In this document: positions 28,000-35,589 of the stretch, in pieces
How positions within the stretch are numbered: position 1 is the first letter of the stretch
How the letters are laid out: the number at the start of each line of letters is the position of its first letter
Assembly: GCA_018715365.1 (NCBI GenBank)
Contig: DVLU01000051.1
Coordinates: forward strand, 1-44,504
Direction: 5' to 3'
Source of the DNA: Candidatus Ornithomonoglobus intestinigallinarum
GTDB lineage: Bacteria > Bacillota > Clostridia > UBA1381
DNA: 44,504 nucleotides
The notes under the pieces: model-generated
Seen by the model: only the letters and a program-made list of their open reading frames with translations
Told to the model about the DNA's origin: nothing
The model's database searches: none
Translations under genes and position numbers: made by a program

Positions 28000-28028
28000 T
28001 TGACATATTTATCCGCCTGTGTTATAAT
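28000..28028 (+). promoter_or_regulatory. Consensus sigma-A promoter of the AraC-type regulator
   Basis: TTGACA (28000-28005) and TATAAT (28023-28028) are 17 bases apart and end 52 bases before the gene start. Confidence 0.85.
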
Positions 28029-28080
28029 TACCGTAACAAATCCACGGTTTATCGGCGCGCAGACTGATTGGAGGGACGCA

Positions 28081-29070
28081 ATGGAAGCGAAGGTTATTCG
28101 TCACGGGACGCATATTCCCGGAAACGACAGCGACGGGTATGTTTACAGCTTTAACACATCCGAGGGCTACAGCTTTAATTCTCATCTTCATAAATGCTAT
28201 GAAATTATACACGTTATATCGGGAAAGCTTTTTTATACCGTTGAGGGACGCGAATATTTCGTTTCCGACGGCGATATTGTTATGACAAACCCGAGTGAGC
28301 TCCATTCGTTCAGCTTCCCGTCCGCCTGCGAATATCAACGTGAATTCATCCATCTTTACCCGACGTTTACGGAAATCTATCCCGACGCCGCAAAAATGCT
28401 TGCGTCACGCAAAAACGGCGAATATAATCACCTGCCCGCCGAAAAGGTAAAAAAATACGGGCTTGACAAACTGTTTGAAAATATGCGCGCGGCATGCGAA
28501 AACGTGACGCGCGAAACGGATATGACGGTGTTTGCCAACGTGCTTTTGCTTATTGCGTCAATAAACCGTCTGCTTGCCGAGGATGCGCCCGAATTTTCGC
28601 GGATAACCGCCAAGCGCTCACATTCGATATACGATTATATCAACAGCCATTATATGGAGGACATAAACCTTCAGTCTGCCGCGGATGAAATGTTTATGTC
28701 TGTTTCGGGAGCGGAACGTCTTTTCAAGCGTGAAACGGGGATGACAATAAAATCGTATTTAAACCTCAGGCGCATAACGGCCGCAAAAAATCTTATAATG
28801 GAGGGGCAAAAGGCATCGGGTATATACTTAAAATGCGGCTTCAAGGATTACTCCACGTTTTACCGCGCTTTTATACGCTTTGCGGGAATGACGCCCGAAC
28901 AATTCAAAAAGAGCCACGCGGAGCTAAAGGCAAAGGAACTCGAAAAAGGCTCCCCGGAAAAAAAGGCTGAAAAAAAGGCTGAAAAAAAGGCTGAAAAAGA
29001 AAAGACCGCAAAAAGAAAACGCGGTCGGAAAAAGAAAAAAGAAAAACAGGAAAAATCACCGGAGCAATAA
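28081..29070 (+). CDS. AraC family transcriptional regulator with basic C-terminal tail
   Basis: A 329-residue regulator. An N-terminal cupin-type ligand domain (HLHKCYEIIHVISGKL, then GDIVMTNPSELHSF) is followed by a two-helix-turn-helix AraC domain at about 181-278 (LQSAADEMFMSVSGAERLFK, then KCGFKDYSTFYRAFIRFAG, ending MTPEQFKK). The last 50 or so residues are almost only Lys, Glu, Ala and Arg, including three copies of EKKA and KRKRGRKKKK. This tail is not part of the family and may bind nucleic acid. GGAGGG lies five bases before the ATG at 28081, and a longer frame from 27976 would run through the promoter. Such regulators often sense sugars, but no target operon is adjacent, so the regulon is unknown. 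Confidence 0.88.
   Translation: MEAKVIRHGTHIPGNDSDGYVYSFNTSEGYSFNSHLHKCYEIIHVISGKLFYTVEGREYFVSDGDIVMTNPSELHSFSFPSACEYQREFIHLYPTFTEIYPDAAKMLASRKNGEYNHLPAEKVKKYGLDKLFENMRAACENVTRETDMTVFANVLLLIASINRLLAEDAPEFSRITAKRSHSIYDYINSHYMEDINLQSAADEMFMSVSGAERLFKRETGMTIKSYLNLRRITAAKNLIMEGQKASGIYLKCGFKDYSTFYRAFIRFAGMTPEQFKKSHAELKAKELEKGSPEKKAEKKAEKKAEKEKTAKRKRGRKKKKEKQEKSPEQ
28957..28992 (+). repeat. Three tandem 12-bp repeats inside the regulator gene
   Basis: GAAAAAAAGGCT occurs three times without a gap (28957-28968, 28969-28980, 28981-28992), then a degenerate partial copy. Because the unit is 12 bp, copy-number change keeps frame and only lengthens the EKKA tail. Confidence 0.9.
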
Positions 29071-29116
29071 CCTTCCGCATCAAAAATTACATACGGTATC
29101 ATTTCATAATGATTCA

Positions 29117-29154
29117 CGGGCTGCCCGTTTTCAGCGCAGCCCGCTGTTATTTTT
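29117..29154 (+). terminator. Terminator of the AraC-type regulator gene
   Basis: CGGGCTGC (29117-29124) pairs with GCAGCCCG (29136-29143) around an 11-base loop, followed by CTGTTATTTTT. It lies 47 nt after the regulator stop and reaches the stop of the convergent nuclease gene. Confidence 0.75.
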
Positions 29155-30049
29155 ACGGGTTGCAGCTTCCGCACGGACTGTAGCCCATTATCTCAAGCTG
29201 CCCGCTTGTCCCCGTAAATTCGCTTCTGTTGTCTTCGTTCATGTTCTGCGCGCCTTCGCACGACGGCAGATGATATTTTTTTGAACCCGTGTTAAGTATG
29301 TACAGCCGGCTCTCGCCGCCGTCCGGTTCCGTTAAGCTGTCCGAAAGCTCGTTTTCGCCCGTTGCGTAATCTATAGTAACTCCCGGCTGGACGTTATAGC
29401 AGTAGACGTTAAAGCAAACGCCGCTGCCGTTATCCTCAACGGACATCGCCTCCATAACCACGCCGCGCGCAAGCATTTCATCGCCCTCAAACACGGGCGT
29501 TACGCGGTACAGCACATGGTTTCCCGTTTCATCTATATATTCGGCAACCTCGTTTTCAAACGGAAGCATGCCCTCAGTATTCATATATCGCGTGCCGGTT
29601 ATTAAATTTCTCTCGTTCGCATTTTCGCCCGAGAGCTGGTAGCCTATGAGATGACAGCGGTTATAAAGATATTTGCCGTCAACAAAATCATATTTTGACG
29701 TCTGCCAGCCCGAGGGCTTTACCATTCCTATATTGCCGCGCTCCTCCGTCGGCATCGTGTCAACGCAAAGATTCGCATACGCCGTGCCGCAGCGTCCCAG
29801 CGCGTCAAGACGGCTGTAGCGTTCAAACGAGCGCTCCGTCATATCCTCCTCGTTAAATTCGGGAACGCCGCCGTTTATTTCAACATATGCCTCGCCCGAA
29901 AATTCGGGCACCTCCGAAAGCTCTATAACGGGCCCGGTATTTGTCTGTAAAATATCGCAGCCGCCCAGCGCGCTCCACACGGCGCACAATCCGATAATGA
30001 CCGCCGCTATAACAGTTGTTAATCCCTTCTGTGTTCGTTTCAAATCCAC
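29153..30049 (-). CDS. Exported DNA/RNA non-specific endonuclease with C-terminal Cys-His metal-binding segment
   Basis: A 298-residue exported nuclease. The N-terminal hydrophobic stretch (12-30) ends in LGGC with Cys31, a possible lipoprotein cleavage site. The nuclease core has YNRCHLIGYQLSGENANE (129-146), with His133 as the expected general base and nearby Asn as metal ligand, then NLITGTRYMNTEGMLPFENE. This is the pattern of the NUC1/EndA-like family; Cys in place of Gly after Arg is, as far as I recall, common in clostridial members. The C-terminus (about 250-298: KYHLPSCEGAQNM, then GYSPCGSCNP) resembles the Ada-type metal-binding motif. The frame begins with GTG at 30049, but TTG at 30043 has better spacing from AAGGGAG. 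It may degrade external DNA for nutrients. Confidence 0.85.
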   Translation of the reverse strand: MDLKRTQKGLTTVIAAVIIGLCAVWSALGGCDILQTNTGPVIELSEVPEFSGEAYVEINGGVPEFNEEDMTERSFERYSRLDALGRCGTAYANLCVDTMPTEERGNIGMVKPSGWQTSKYDFVDGKYLYNRCHLIGYQLSGENANERNLITGTRYMNTEGMLPFENEVAEYIDETGNHVLYRVTPVFEGDEMLARGVVMEAMSVEDNGSGVCFNVYCYNVQPGVTIDYATGENELSDSLTEPDGGESRLYILNTGSKKYHLPSCEGAQNMNEDNRSEFTGTSGQLEIMGYSPCGSCNP

Positions 30050-30066
30050 CGCTCCCTTCTTTTTTG

Positions 30067-30095
30067 ATTATACATTAAATAAGCCGCAATGTCAA
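30067..30095 (-). promoter_or_regulatory. Consensus sigma-A promoter of the nuclease gene
   Basis: On the minus strand, TTGACA (30090-30095) and TATAAT (30067-30072) are 17 bases apart, about 18 bases before the start codon. It is divergent from the cbiM promoter, 31 bp away. Confidence 0.85.
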
Positions 30096-30126
30096 CAGCG
30101 CATTGCTTTTTTATTCCGTCTTCCTA

Positions 30127-30155
30127 TTGCAAAAGGAACGCGTATGTGATATAAT
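30127..30155 (+). promoter_or_regulatory. Sigma-A promoter of the cbiMNQO operon
   Basis: TTGCAA (30127-30132) and TATAAT (30150-30155) are 17 bases apart, with TG one base before the -10. Transcription would start about 30162, at the edge of the riboswitch. Confidence 0.75.
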
Positions 30156-30162
30156 CATATTG

Positions 30163-30295
30163 CACGCGGTGCGGAGTTGCTTTCACTCCCGTCAGGGAAG
30201 CAGGGTGAAATCCCCTCACAGTCACGCTACCGTTACAGTCGGGTCGCTGGCCGCGGAGCATCCAAATAAAATTCCTGCGAGCGACGGGAAATGGA
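30163..30295 (+). promoter_or_regulatory. Cobalamin riboswitch upstream of cbiM
   Basis: The leader carries features of the adenosylcobalamin aptamer: GGTGC near the 5' end, a GGAG...CTCC hairpin, GGGAAGCAGGGTGAAATCCC (30196-30215), and CAGTCACGCTACCGTTAC close to the consensus C-CGC-AC-GT-A core. The last part runs into the GGAGG ribosome binding site of cbiM, so control is probably at translation. I see no clear terminator in it. Boundaries are approximate. Placement before a cobalt transport operon fits the known role of this riboswitch class: low cobalamin turns the operon on. Confidence 0.8.
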
Positions 30296-30305
30296 GGAAA
30301 ATTTC

Positions 30306-31055
30306 ATGTTCAAAAAACTTATCAAATCGGCTGCCGTATCCTGCGCAGTCTTGTTTGCCGTGCCCGTAACACAGGCGTCGGCAATGCACATCACAGAGGG
30401 ATATTTATCCCCGTTTTGGTGCGCCTTTTGGGGCGTACTGTGTTTGCCGTTTCTTGTTTGGGGCGGCATTGAGCTGCAGCGCCGCCAAAAAGACGGCGGA
30501 ACGGCAAAGCTTTTGCTTGCGCTTTGCGGCGCGTTCGTATTTATTGTTTCATCACTTAAAATCCCGGCGGTAACCGGAAGCTGCTCCCATCCTACAGGAA
30601 CGGGCTTGGGCGCCGTCCTTTTCGGTGCGCCCGTTATGTCCGTTCTCGGAATGATCGTGCTTGTATTCCAATCGCTTCTGCTTGCGCACGGCGGCATAAC
30701 AACTCTCGGCGCAAACGCGTTCTCCATGGCGGTTGCGGGGCCGTTTTTATCATGGGGAGTGTATACGCTCCTAAAAAAATCAAAGGCTCCCACGGCGGTT
30801 TCGGTATTTCTTGCGGCAGCGCTCGGCGATCTGTTTACATATACGGTAACGTCGCTTCAGCTTGCGCTTTGCCACAGCGGCGGGAATCTTGCGTTTGCTT
30901 TCGGAAAATTCATGCTCGTTTTTGCGCCGACCCAACTGCCGATAGCCGCTGCCGAAGGGATACTTTCCGTTATGATATTCAACGTAATCGAAAAATATTG
31001 CGGCAGTGAACTTAAAATACTCGGCGCATCATCAAAAGGAGGGTTATCCGTATGA
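30306..31055 (+). CDS. cbiM: Cobalt ECF transporter membrane component CbiM
   Basis: A 249-residue substrate-binding membrane subunit of the CbiMNQO cobalt importer. A cleavable leader (1-26, ending QASA) precedes MHITEGYLSPFW. In the family the mature N-terminal Met-His binds the metal, so cleavage after Ala26 would expose it. Later hydrophobic segments and SCSHPTGTGLGAVLFG and LAHGGITTLGANAFSM are typical. GGAGG lies eight bases before the ATG at 30306, which is preferred over an ATG at 30291 that sits in the ribosome binding region. Its stop overlaps the cbiN start as ATGA. It is controlled by the cobalamin riboswitch in front. Confidence 0.95.
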   Translation: MFKKLIKSAAVSCAVLFAVPVTQASAMHITEGYLSPFWCAFWGVLCLPFLVWGGIELQRRQKDGGTAKLLLALCGAFVFIVSSLKIPAVTGSCSHPTGTGLGAVLFGAPVMSVLGMIVLVFQSLLLAHGGITTLGANAFSMAVAGPFLSWGVYTLLKKSKAPTAVSVFLAAALGDLFTYTVTSLQLALCHSGGNLAFAFGKFMLVFAPTQLPIAAAEGILSVMIFNVIEKYCGSELKILGASSKGGLSV

Positions 31056-31333
31056 AACTTTGGCTGAAAAATACGATCCTTGCGCTGCTCCTTATTGCAA
31101 TAATCGCAATACCGTTAATTTTTACGGGCGGTCATAAATTCGGCGGCTCGGACGGCGCCGCAACGGACGCCGTGGGCGAAACGGATCCGGGATACGAGCC
31201 GTGGATCGAAAGCATTTGGGAACCGCCCTCCGGCGAAATAGAATCACTGATTTTCTGCGTTCAGGCCGCAATAGGCGCAGGCATTGCCGGATTTGCGCTG
31301 GGAAGGATAACAAAGAAAAATGATGACAGATAA
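31052..31333 (+). CDS. cbiN: Cobalt transporter component CbiN
   Basis: A 93-residue protein with two membrane helices (about 8-26 and 66-84) joined by an extracytoplasmic loop containing GYEPWIESIWEPPSGEIES, a recognisable CbiN segment. CbiN helps load metal into CbiM. AGGAGG lies nine bases before the ATG, which overlaps the cbiM stop by four bases. The end overlaps cbiQ by 14 nt. Confidence 0.93.
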   Translation: MKLWLKNTILALLLIAIIAIPLIFTGGHKFGGSDGAATDAVGETDPGYEPWIESIWEPPSGEIESLIFCVQAAIGAGIAGFALGRITKKNDDR

Positions 31334-32066
31334 AGAGGCGCAAAAATCACGGCTGTCCGGCATCTCCCCCGCGCTTAAGCTCTGCGTTTCTCTTTATTGT
31401 ATTATAAACTGCGCGGCGTCAAACAATGTTGTAACAAGCACTGCAACGCTTATTATAATGTCGTTTGCCGTATGCTTTTTCGGAGGGCTGCGCTTTTCAC
31501 GGCTGCTGCGCTTTTACGCAATCCCGCTGTTTTTCGCGGTGACAGGGTCTGCCGCTCTTATGTTTGAGCCCGGGAGCTCCGGCGCTGTTATATCGTTTTT
31601 TGATGTAAGCATAACGCGCCCCGGGCTTATCGGAGCGGCGGAAATGCTTATGCGCTGCATGGGAGCTGTTAGCGCAGCATTTTTCCTGTCGCTTACCACG
31701 CCCGCGCACGCCGTGTTTGCCGTGCTCTACGGCGCGCCGCTGCCTTCGTTTATAACGGAAACGGCGGAGCTTATTTACAGATATATATTCGTGCTCCATG
31801 GCTCTTACAAAAAAATATACGTCGCTCAAATGTCTAGGCTCGGATACAGCAATCTTAAAGCAAGCTACCGCTCAACGGCGCTTATCGGCGCGGCTGTCTT
31901 TATAAAAGCCGTAAACACGGCAAAGCGTGCCGGCGCGGCGCTTGAATGCCGCGGCTGCGAAGGCTCGGTGAAAGCGCTTAAGAGAAAATACGAAACAAAG
32001 CCCGCGCATATATTGCTTTCGGTTATTTTATGCGCGTTTCTTACCTGCACGGGGGTGATATTTTGA
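31320..32066 (+). CDS. cbiQ: Cobalt ECF transporter transmembrane coupling component CbiQ
   Basis: A 248-residue T-component with about five hydrophobic segments. The coupling region includes SRLGYSNLKASYRS and the cytoplasmic AGAALECRGCEG, which matches the Ala-Arg-Gly-type motif that contacts the ATPase. It connects CbiM/N to CbiO in the membrane. It overlaps cbiN at its start, and its TGA stop overlaps the TTG start of cbiO, as expected for subunits made together. Confidence 0.93.
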   Translation: MMTDKEAQKSRLSGISPALKLCVSLYCIINCAASNNVVTSTATLIIMSFAVCFFGGLRFSRLLRFYAIPLFFAVTGSAALMFEPGSSGAVISFFDVSITRPGLIGAAEMLMRCMGAVSAAFFLSLTTPAHAVFAVLYGAPLPSFITETAELIYRYIFVLHGSYKKIYVAQMSRLGYSNLKASYRSTALIGAAVFIKAVNTAKRAGAALECRGCEGSVKALKRKYETKPAHILLSVILCAFLTCTGVIF

Positions 32067-32908
32067 ATACGGAAAAAGATATATTGAAAACGTACTCGCT
32101 CCGCAGCGGATACGACGGCGAAACGGTCTTGCGGGACGTAAGCATAAATTTCCCGAGCGGCAAAACGACGTTTGTTCTCGGCGCAAACGGAGCCGGCAAG
32201 TCAACGCTCTTTCTGACGCTTAACGGCGTAATACGCCCGCTGTCCGGGTCTGTTGCCTTTTGCGGCGAAACGGTGCGGTACGATAAAAAATCATTAAAAC
32301 GCCTGCGGGAAAAAATAGGTATAGTTTTTCAAGATCCCGACGACCAGCTTTTTTGCCCGACCGTTTATGAGGATATAACGTTCGGCGCCGTAAACATGGG
32401 GCTTGACGAGCTTGAAATACGCCGCCGCGCCGATTGTGTTATGGAAATAACTGAAACCGAGGCGTTTAAGGATAAAAGCATCCACGCCCTCAGCTTCGGT
32501 CAGAAAAAACGCACCGCAATCGCCGGCGCGCTTATCACCGCGCCCAAGCTTCTGCTGCTCGATGAACCGACCGCAGGGCTTGACCCTAAGGGCGCAGCAA
32601 AAATCATGCGCTCGCTTAACGATATAAAAAAGAAAACCGGCGTAACCGTTGTTGTTTCAACTCACGATATGGATATGGCTCCCGTATTTGCGGAGCATAT
32701 ATGCTTGCTTGACGGCGGCAGGGCTGTTTTTTGCGGCTCGCCGGAGGATTTTTTCAAAACGCCGCAGCTTCTGAGAAAACACGGGCTCAGGCTCCCGAGA
32801 ATATCGCATCTTTTTGAAATACTTAATAAGCGCGACGGCGTAAATACAAATGCCTCCGCTTCAACCATCTCGGCGGCAAGAAAAGAGCTTCTTAAGCTGA
32901 TCAAATAA
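32063..32908 (+). CDS. cbiO: Cobalt ECF transporter ATP-binding protein CbiO
   Basis: A 281-residue ABC ATPase. Walker A GANGAGKST is at about 40-48, the Q-loop is FQDPDDQLF (also typical of ECF ATPases), the signature is ALSFGQKKR (about 142-150), Walker B is LLLLDEPTAGLD, and the switch His is in VSTHDMD. It powers cobalt uptake with CbiQ. The start is taken as TTG at 32063, which overlaps the cbiQ stop (TTGA) and has GGGGGTG five bases upstream. The longer open frame from 32030 would begin inside cbiQ and adds no conserved sequence. Confidence 0.93.
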   Translation: MNTEKDILKTYSLRSGYDGETVLRDVSINFPSGKTTFVLGANGAGKSTLFLTLNGVIRPLSGSVAFCGETVRYDKKSLKRLREKIGIVFQDPDDQLFCPTVYEDITFGAVNMGLDELEIRRRADCVMEITETEAFKDKSIHALSFGQKKRTAIAGALITAPKLLLLDEPTAGLDPKGAAKIMRSLNDIKKKTGVTVVVSTHDMDMAPVFAEHICLLDGGRAVFCGSPEDFFKTPQLLRKHGLRLPRISHLFEILNKRDGVNTNASASTISAARKELLKLIK

Positions 32909-32926
32909 ATTTGCCGCACAAAAAAC

Positions 32927-33013
32927 ACAGGGCTGCACAATTTCAGCCGCGGACCGTCAAACGGCTCAAGCCGTTCCGCTGTCCGTGCCAAAAGCGCAGC
33001 CCTGTATTTTTTT
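32927..33013 (+). terminator. Branched bidirectional terminator between cbiO and mgtC
   Basis: ACAGGGCTGC (32927-32936) pairs with GCAGCCCTGT (32996-33005), followed by seven T. Inside are CGGAC/GTCCG (32950-32954 with 32981-32985) and AACGGC/GCCGTT with a four-base loop (32960-32975). On the minus strand the outer stem is followed by six T, so it can also end the convergent mgtC transcript. Confidence 0.8.
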
Positions 33014-33019
33014 ATAACT

Positions 33020-33703
33020 TTATCTTGTTATATCCACCGTACACTTGCCGTCGAACTGCCGTATTATTTCCTCCTCGGAAACAAAACCGGGCATATCGCA
33101 GTAAAAGGTGTAATCGTAAAGTCCGTTTCTGTGGCGCATTATTGCCGTTTCATTGACGCTTACCTGAAGCTCCTTCAGCTTCTCGACCGTTGCGTCCTGA
33201 AAGTCCGGCGTTTCTATACCGTAAATTTTTATAAGCTTGCATTTGTGCGATACCATTATCTCGCCGCTCTTATGCAGCAGAAGCTGAGCCGCAAGAATGA
33301 TTACCGTTGCCGATATGCCTATAACATACATTCCGCCGCCGAGCGCCATTCCTATGCCCGACGTCGCCCACAGGCCCGCCGCCGTTGTCAGGCCGCGTAT
33401 ATTGCTCCGCTGAACGTAAATTATCCCCGCGCCTATAAAGCCGACGCCGGTGACGATTCCCTGCGCCATTCTTGAAGGGTCAAGGCGGACGTCCGCCTGC
33501 GTTTCGAGCTCCAGCAATAAATCGGTAAAGCCGTATTTCGATATTATCATCATCATTGCCGACGCGCACGCAACTATGCAGTGCGTTCTTATGCCGGCCT
33601 CCTTTGCCCTGTTCTTCCGTTCAAAGCCTATCGCAATACCGCATATGCAGCTTACAAGCATCCTCACAATCAGCGCCGCATCAAAAAAAATCTCATCAGT
33701 CAT
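33020..33703 (-). CDS. MgtC/SapB family membrane protein
   Basis: A 227-residue protein. The N-terminal MgtC domain has about four to five membrane segments and the family signatures ICGIAIGFERKNRAKEAGIRTH, GVGFIGAGIIY and GLTTAAGLWATSGIGMA. A soluble ACT-like C-terminal domain follows (about 150-227). In Salmonella MgtC acts in low-magnesium survival and inhibits the F-ATPase; in Firmicutes the role is less clear and may concern Mg2+ homeostasis. GAGGT lies six bases before the ATG. A consensus promoter about 535 nt upstream implies an unusually long leader. Its 3' end meets cbiO at a shared terminator. Confidence 0.9.
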   Translation of the reverse strand: MTDEIFFDAALIVRMLVSCICGIAIGFERKNRAKEAGIRTHCIVACASAMMMIISKYGFTDLLLELETQADVRLDPSRMAQGIVTGVGFIGAGIIYVQRSNIRGLTTAAGLWATSGIGMALGGGMYVIGISATVIILAAQLLLHKSGEIMVSHKCKLIKIYGIETPDFQDATVEKLKELQVSVNETAIMRHRNGLYDYTFYCDMPGFVSEEEIIRQFDGKCTVDITR

Positions 33704-34244
33704 TCATACAAATACCTCTTTTCCGAGTAATACCCCTTAAAACGGCATTACACTCACTCCGCCGTCTTTTCCTCCTTTGCTTCTCTCCGTTTTGTTTTCC
33801 TTTGTGTTTTGCCCGGCACGCGCGCTTAAGGCAATTTGCGCGCCGCCTTTTTTTCCAATGCTCTCCGATATATTTTTACGGATACGCAGGACTTTTCTCA
33901 TTTTCCGTACATTCGCAGCCGGAAGCGCCGCCGTCTCTCCGTGTTCTCTGTAAAAATGGCGCTCCCGCTCCGGGCCTCAGCCACGCAAGCGTTTATGTAT
34001 GCTCTCCGTTCCCTTATGTCCCCGCTATCCGTTTGTTTGACAAGACGATAAATACGCAGACGGATATTTTTTTCTTCCCGCTCATCTCCGTAATTTAATA
34101 TCCGTGCGGCTTTTGCCGTATGCACTCCGGCGCTGTAACGCCGCGGCATATGCGCATGACCTCCGCGCCGGATTTTGTCCGCCGCGTCCGCCGCCGCCTT
34201 GCGCGTATGTTTTTCCGCCTCCTCAATAACTCTCTTCGCATTGT
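33704..34244 (-). other. Long mgtC leader with overlapping small ORFs
   Basis: There is no recognisable gene in about 540 bases between the promoter and mgtC. On the minus strand it holds an 83-codon ORF (33898-34149, GGAGG ten bases before its ATG) and a 54-codon ORF (33737-33901) joined to it by ATGA overlap; the latter ends 33 nt before mgtC. Both encode very basic, Arg-rich peptides (for example TERRRRFRLRMYGK) with no family I recognise. Whether they are translated is open. I do not see the Mg2+ M-box aptamer. It could be a regulatory leader, in the manner of enterobacterial mgtC leaders, or remnant sequence. Confidence 0.4.
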
Positions 34245-34273
34245 ATTATACACTCTAATACTATATTTGTCAA
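34245..34273 (-). promoter_or_regulatory. Consensus sigma-A promoter of the mgtC transcript
   Basis: On the minus strand, perfect TTGACA (34268-34273) and perfect TATAAT (34245-34250) are 17 bases apart. The next annotated gene downstream is mgtC, so this implies a leader of about 535 nt. Confidence 0.8.
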
Positions 34274-34297
34274 TAGCCGTTTGGCCGTATATTTCGC

Positions 34298-34331
34298 CAT
34301 AAAAAGCGGGCCGCCGCCGCGTCCCGCTTTT
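34298..34331 (-). terminator. Terminator of the mutS2-DUF1015 operon
   Basis: On the minus strand, AAAAGCGGG and CCCGCTTTT form a 9-bp stem with a 12-base loop (34302-34331), continuing into TTTTTATGG. It starts eight bases after the DUF1015 stop. Confidence 0.75.
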
Positions 34332-34339
34332 ATGTAATT

Positions 34340-35569
34340 TTATTTTATTTTCCTGCATTCAAGATAATACCGCTTATCCTGCGCTTCGCCCATCGAAAAT
34401 GTTTTTCTCGGCAGTGCGCCGTCCGCTATTACAGTCGGGAAAAGCTCGCTCTTTTTCATTGCGTCAACCATAAAACCTATCGTGCTGCCACGCATTGAAA
34501 GCTCTCTCACAACGCCGTTCCCGTGAATATAATCAACCTCGCCGCCGTTTTCTTCAATATATTTATCAAGATAATTCTGAAGCGTCCCGACCGCAAGGCT
34601 GCTCGGCGCGTTTTTAACGTAAACGGCGCCCTCTCTCCCCTTAAACGTCCAATTGATTTTTTGCCCGCCGTTATCGGTTTCCGACGCTCCGTAATATTTT
34701 ACAAGCCCCTCAAGAAGCTTTTGCGGTTCAACGCCGAAAACAACTCTTTGTATCGGTTCGAATTCAAGCGCGCCGTCATGGATATTATTAAGCTCAACAA
34801 GCGCATATCTTGCGGGGTGAGTTTCAAGCTCCGCACCGGATAACGACGGCTTTATGTTTTCCCAGCACGTTTTTGCCGTGGCAAGAGAATGGTTGCCGTC
34901 GCCCACGGCGTACACAAGGCCGTTTCTCTTTTCGCTGTTTTCAAAGGACGATATTGCTCTTACAAGCTCGTCCCTCGCATCGCCCGATACAAGATAGCCC
35001 GTTATATGTCCTCCGCCGAGCATAAGCTCAAAATCATAAAGCTTTTTCAGGCTTTGCTTTTTTTGCGCAAGCGGCTCTATAACGCACTTTTCCGGATCGT
35101 CCGCAAGCATTATTATATGCGGCGTTTCAAGCGGCGCGTTTTTTCGTATCTCACGGCGCGGCGGTATACGCGAAAGTATTGTCCCCTCGGTTGCGCGCAC
35201 TCTTGATTTTGATCCCTTTGAAAAATCGTATTCCTCAAGGTCTATGCAGCCGATAAGCCCTTTCCTCACCTTGCCGTTTGACTGCGTGCGCTCGCAGTAT
35301 ATGAGCGCGTCTTTAAATTCGTCGAATATGCCGTCTTCGAGATAGCCCGCCATCGTTTTGTTTATGGCGTCTATCCGCTCCGCGTCGCCGCCCTTTCCGA
35401 GATACACCTCCGGGAATATTATTTTAAGCGCCGACGGCGCGCTTCCCGCAAGCTCCTCCGCCTTTTGCCAGTATTCGGGCTGCGACGTGTATTGATCGCA
35501 TGCCACAACGCTCCATTTTTCAAGCTCCGCTCCGTGCGGCAGCAGTATATCGGCAGGTTTGAATATCAT
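34340..35569 (-). CDS. DUF1015 family protein
   Basis: A 409-residue soluble protein of the DUF1015 family, which is widespread in Firmicutes and of unknown function. Family segments are ADILLPHGAELEKWSVVACD at the N-terminus, RIPPRREIRKNAPLETPHI in the middle and YAVGDGNHSLATAKTCWE, the most conserved stretch. No membrane segment or known catalytic motif is visible. It is the last gene of a five-gene minus-strand operon, 20 nt behind ybaK, and is followed by a terminator. Operon partners give no strong clue. Confidence 0.85.
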   Translation of the reverse strand: MIFKPADILLPHGAELEKWSVVACDQYTSQPEYWQKAEELAGSAPSALKIIFPEVYLGKGGDAERIDAINKTMAGYLEDGIFDEFKDALIYCERTQSNGKVRKGLIGCIDLEEYDFSKGSKSRVRATEGTILSRIPPRREIRKNAPLETPHIIMLADDPEKCVIEPLAQKKQSLKKLYDFELMLGGGHITGYLVSGDARDELVRAISSFENSEKRNGLVYAVGDGNHSLATAKTCWENIKPSLSGAELETHPARYALVELNNIHDGALEFEPIQRVVFGVEPQKLLEGLVKYYGASETDNGGQKINWTFKGREGAVYVKNAPSSLAVGTLQNYLDKYIEENGGEVDYIHGNGVVRELSMRGSTIGFMVDAMKKSELFPTVIADGALPRKTFSMGEAQDKRYYLECRKIK

Positions 35570-35589
35570 TATAAAATTCCTCCGTTTTT

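Noticed and set aside
33556-34098. 180-codon plus-strand open frame opposite the mgtC leader and mgtC start
   Set aside because: It overlaps the mgtC 5' end, has no ribosome binding site and encodes Pro/Ser/Cys-rich sequence typical of the reverse of an Arg-rich GC-biased strand.
34095-34358. 87-codon minus-strand frame upstream of mgtC
   Set aside because: Its start lies upstream of the consensus promoter and its next ATG sits at the predicted transcription start, so it cannot be read as a normal gene.
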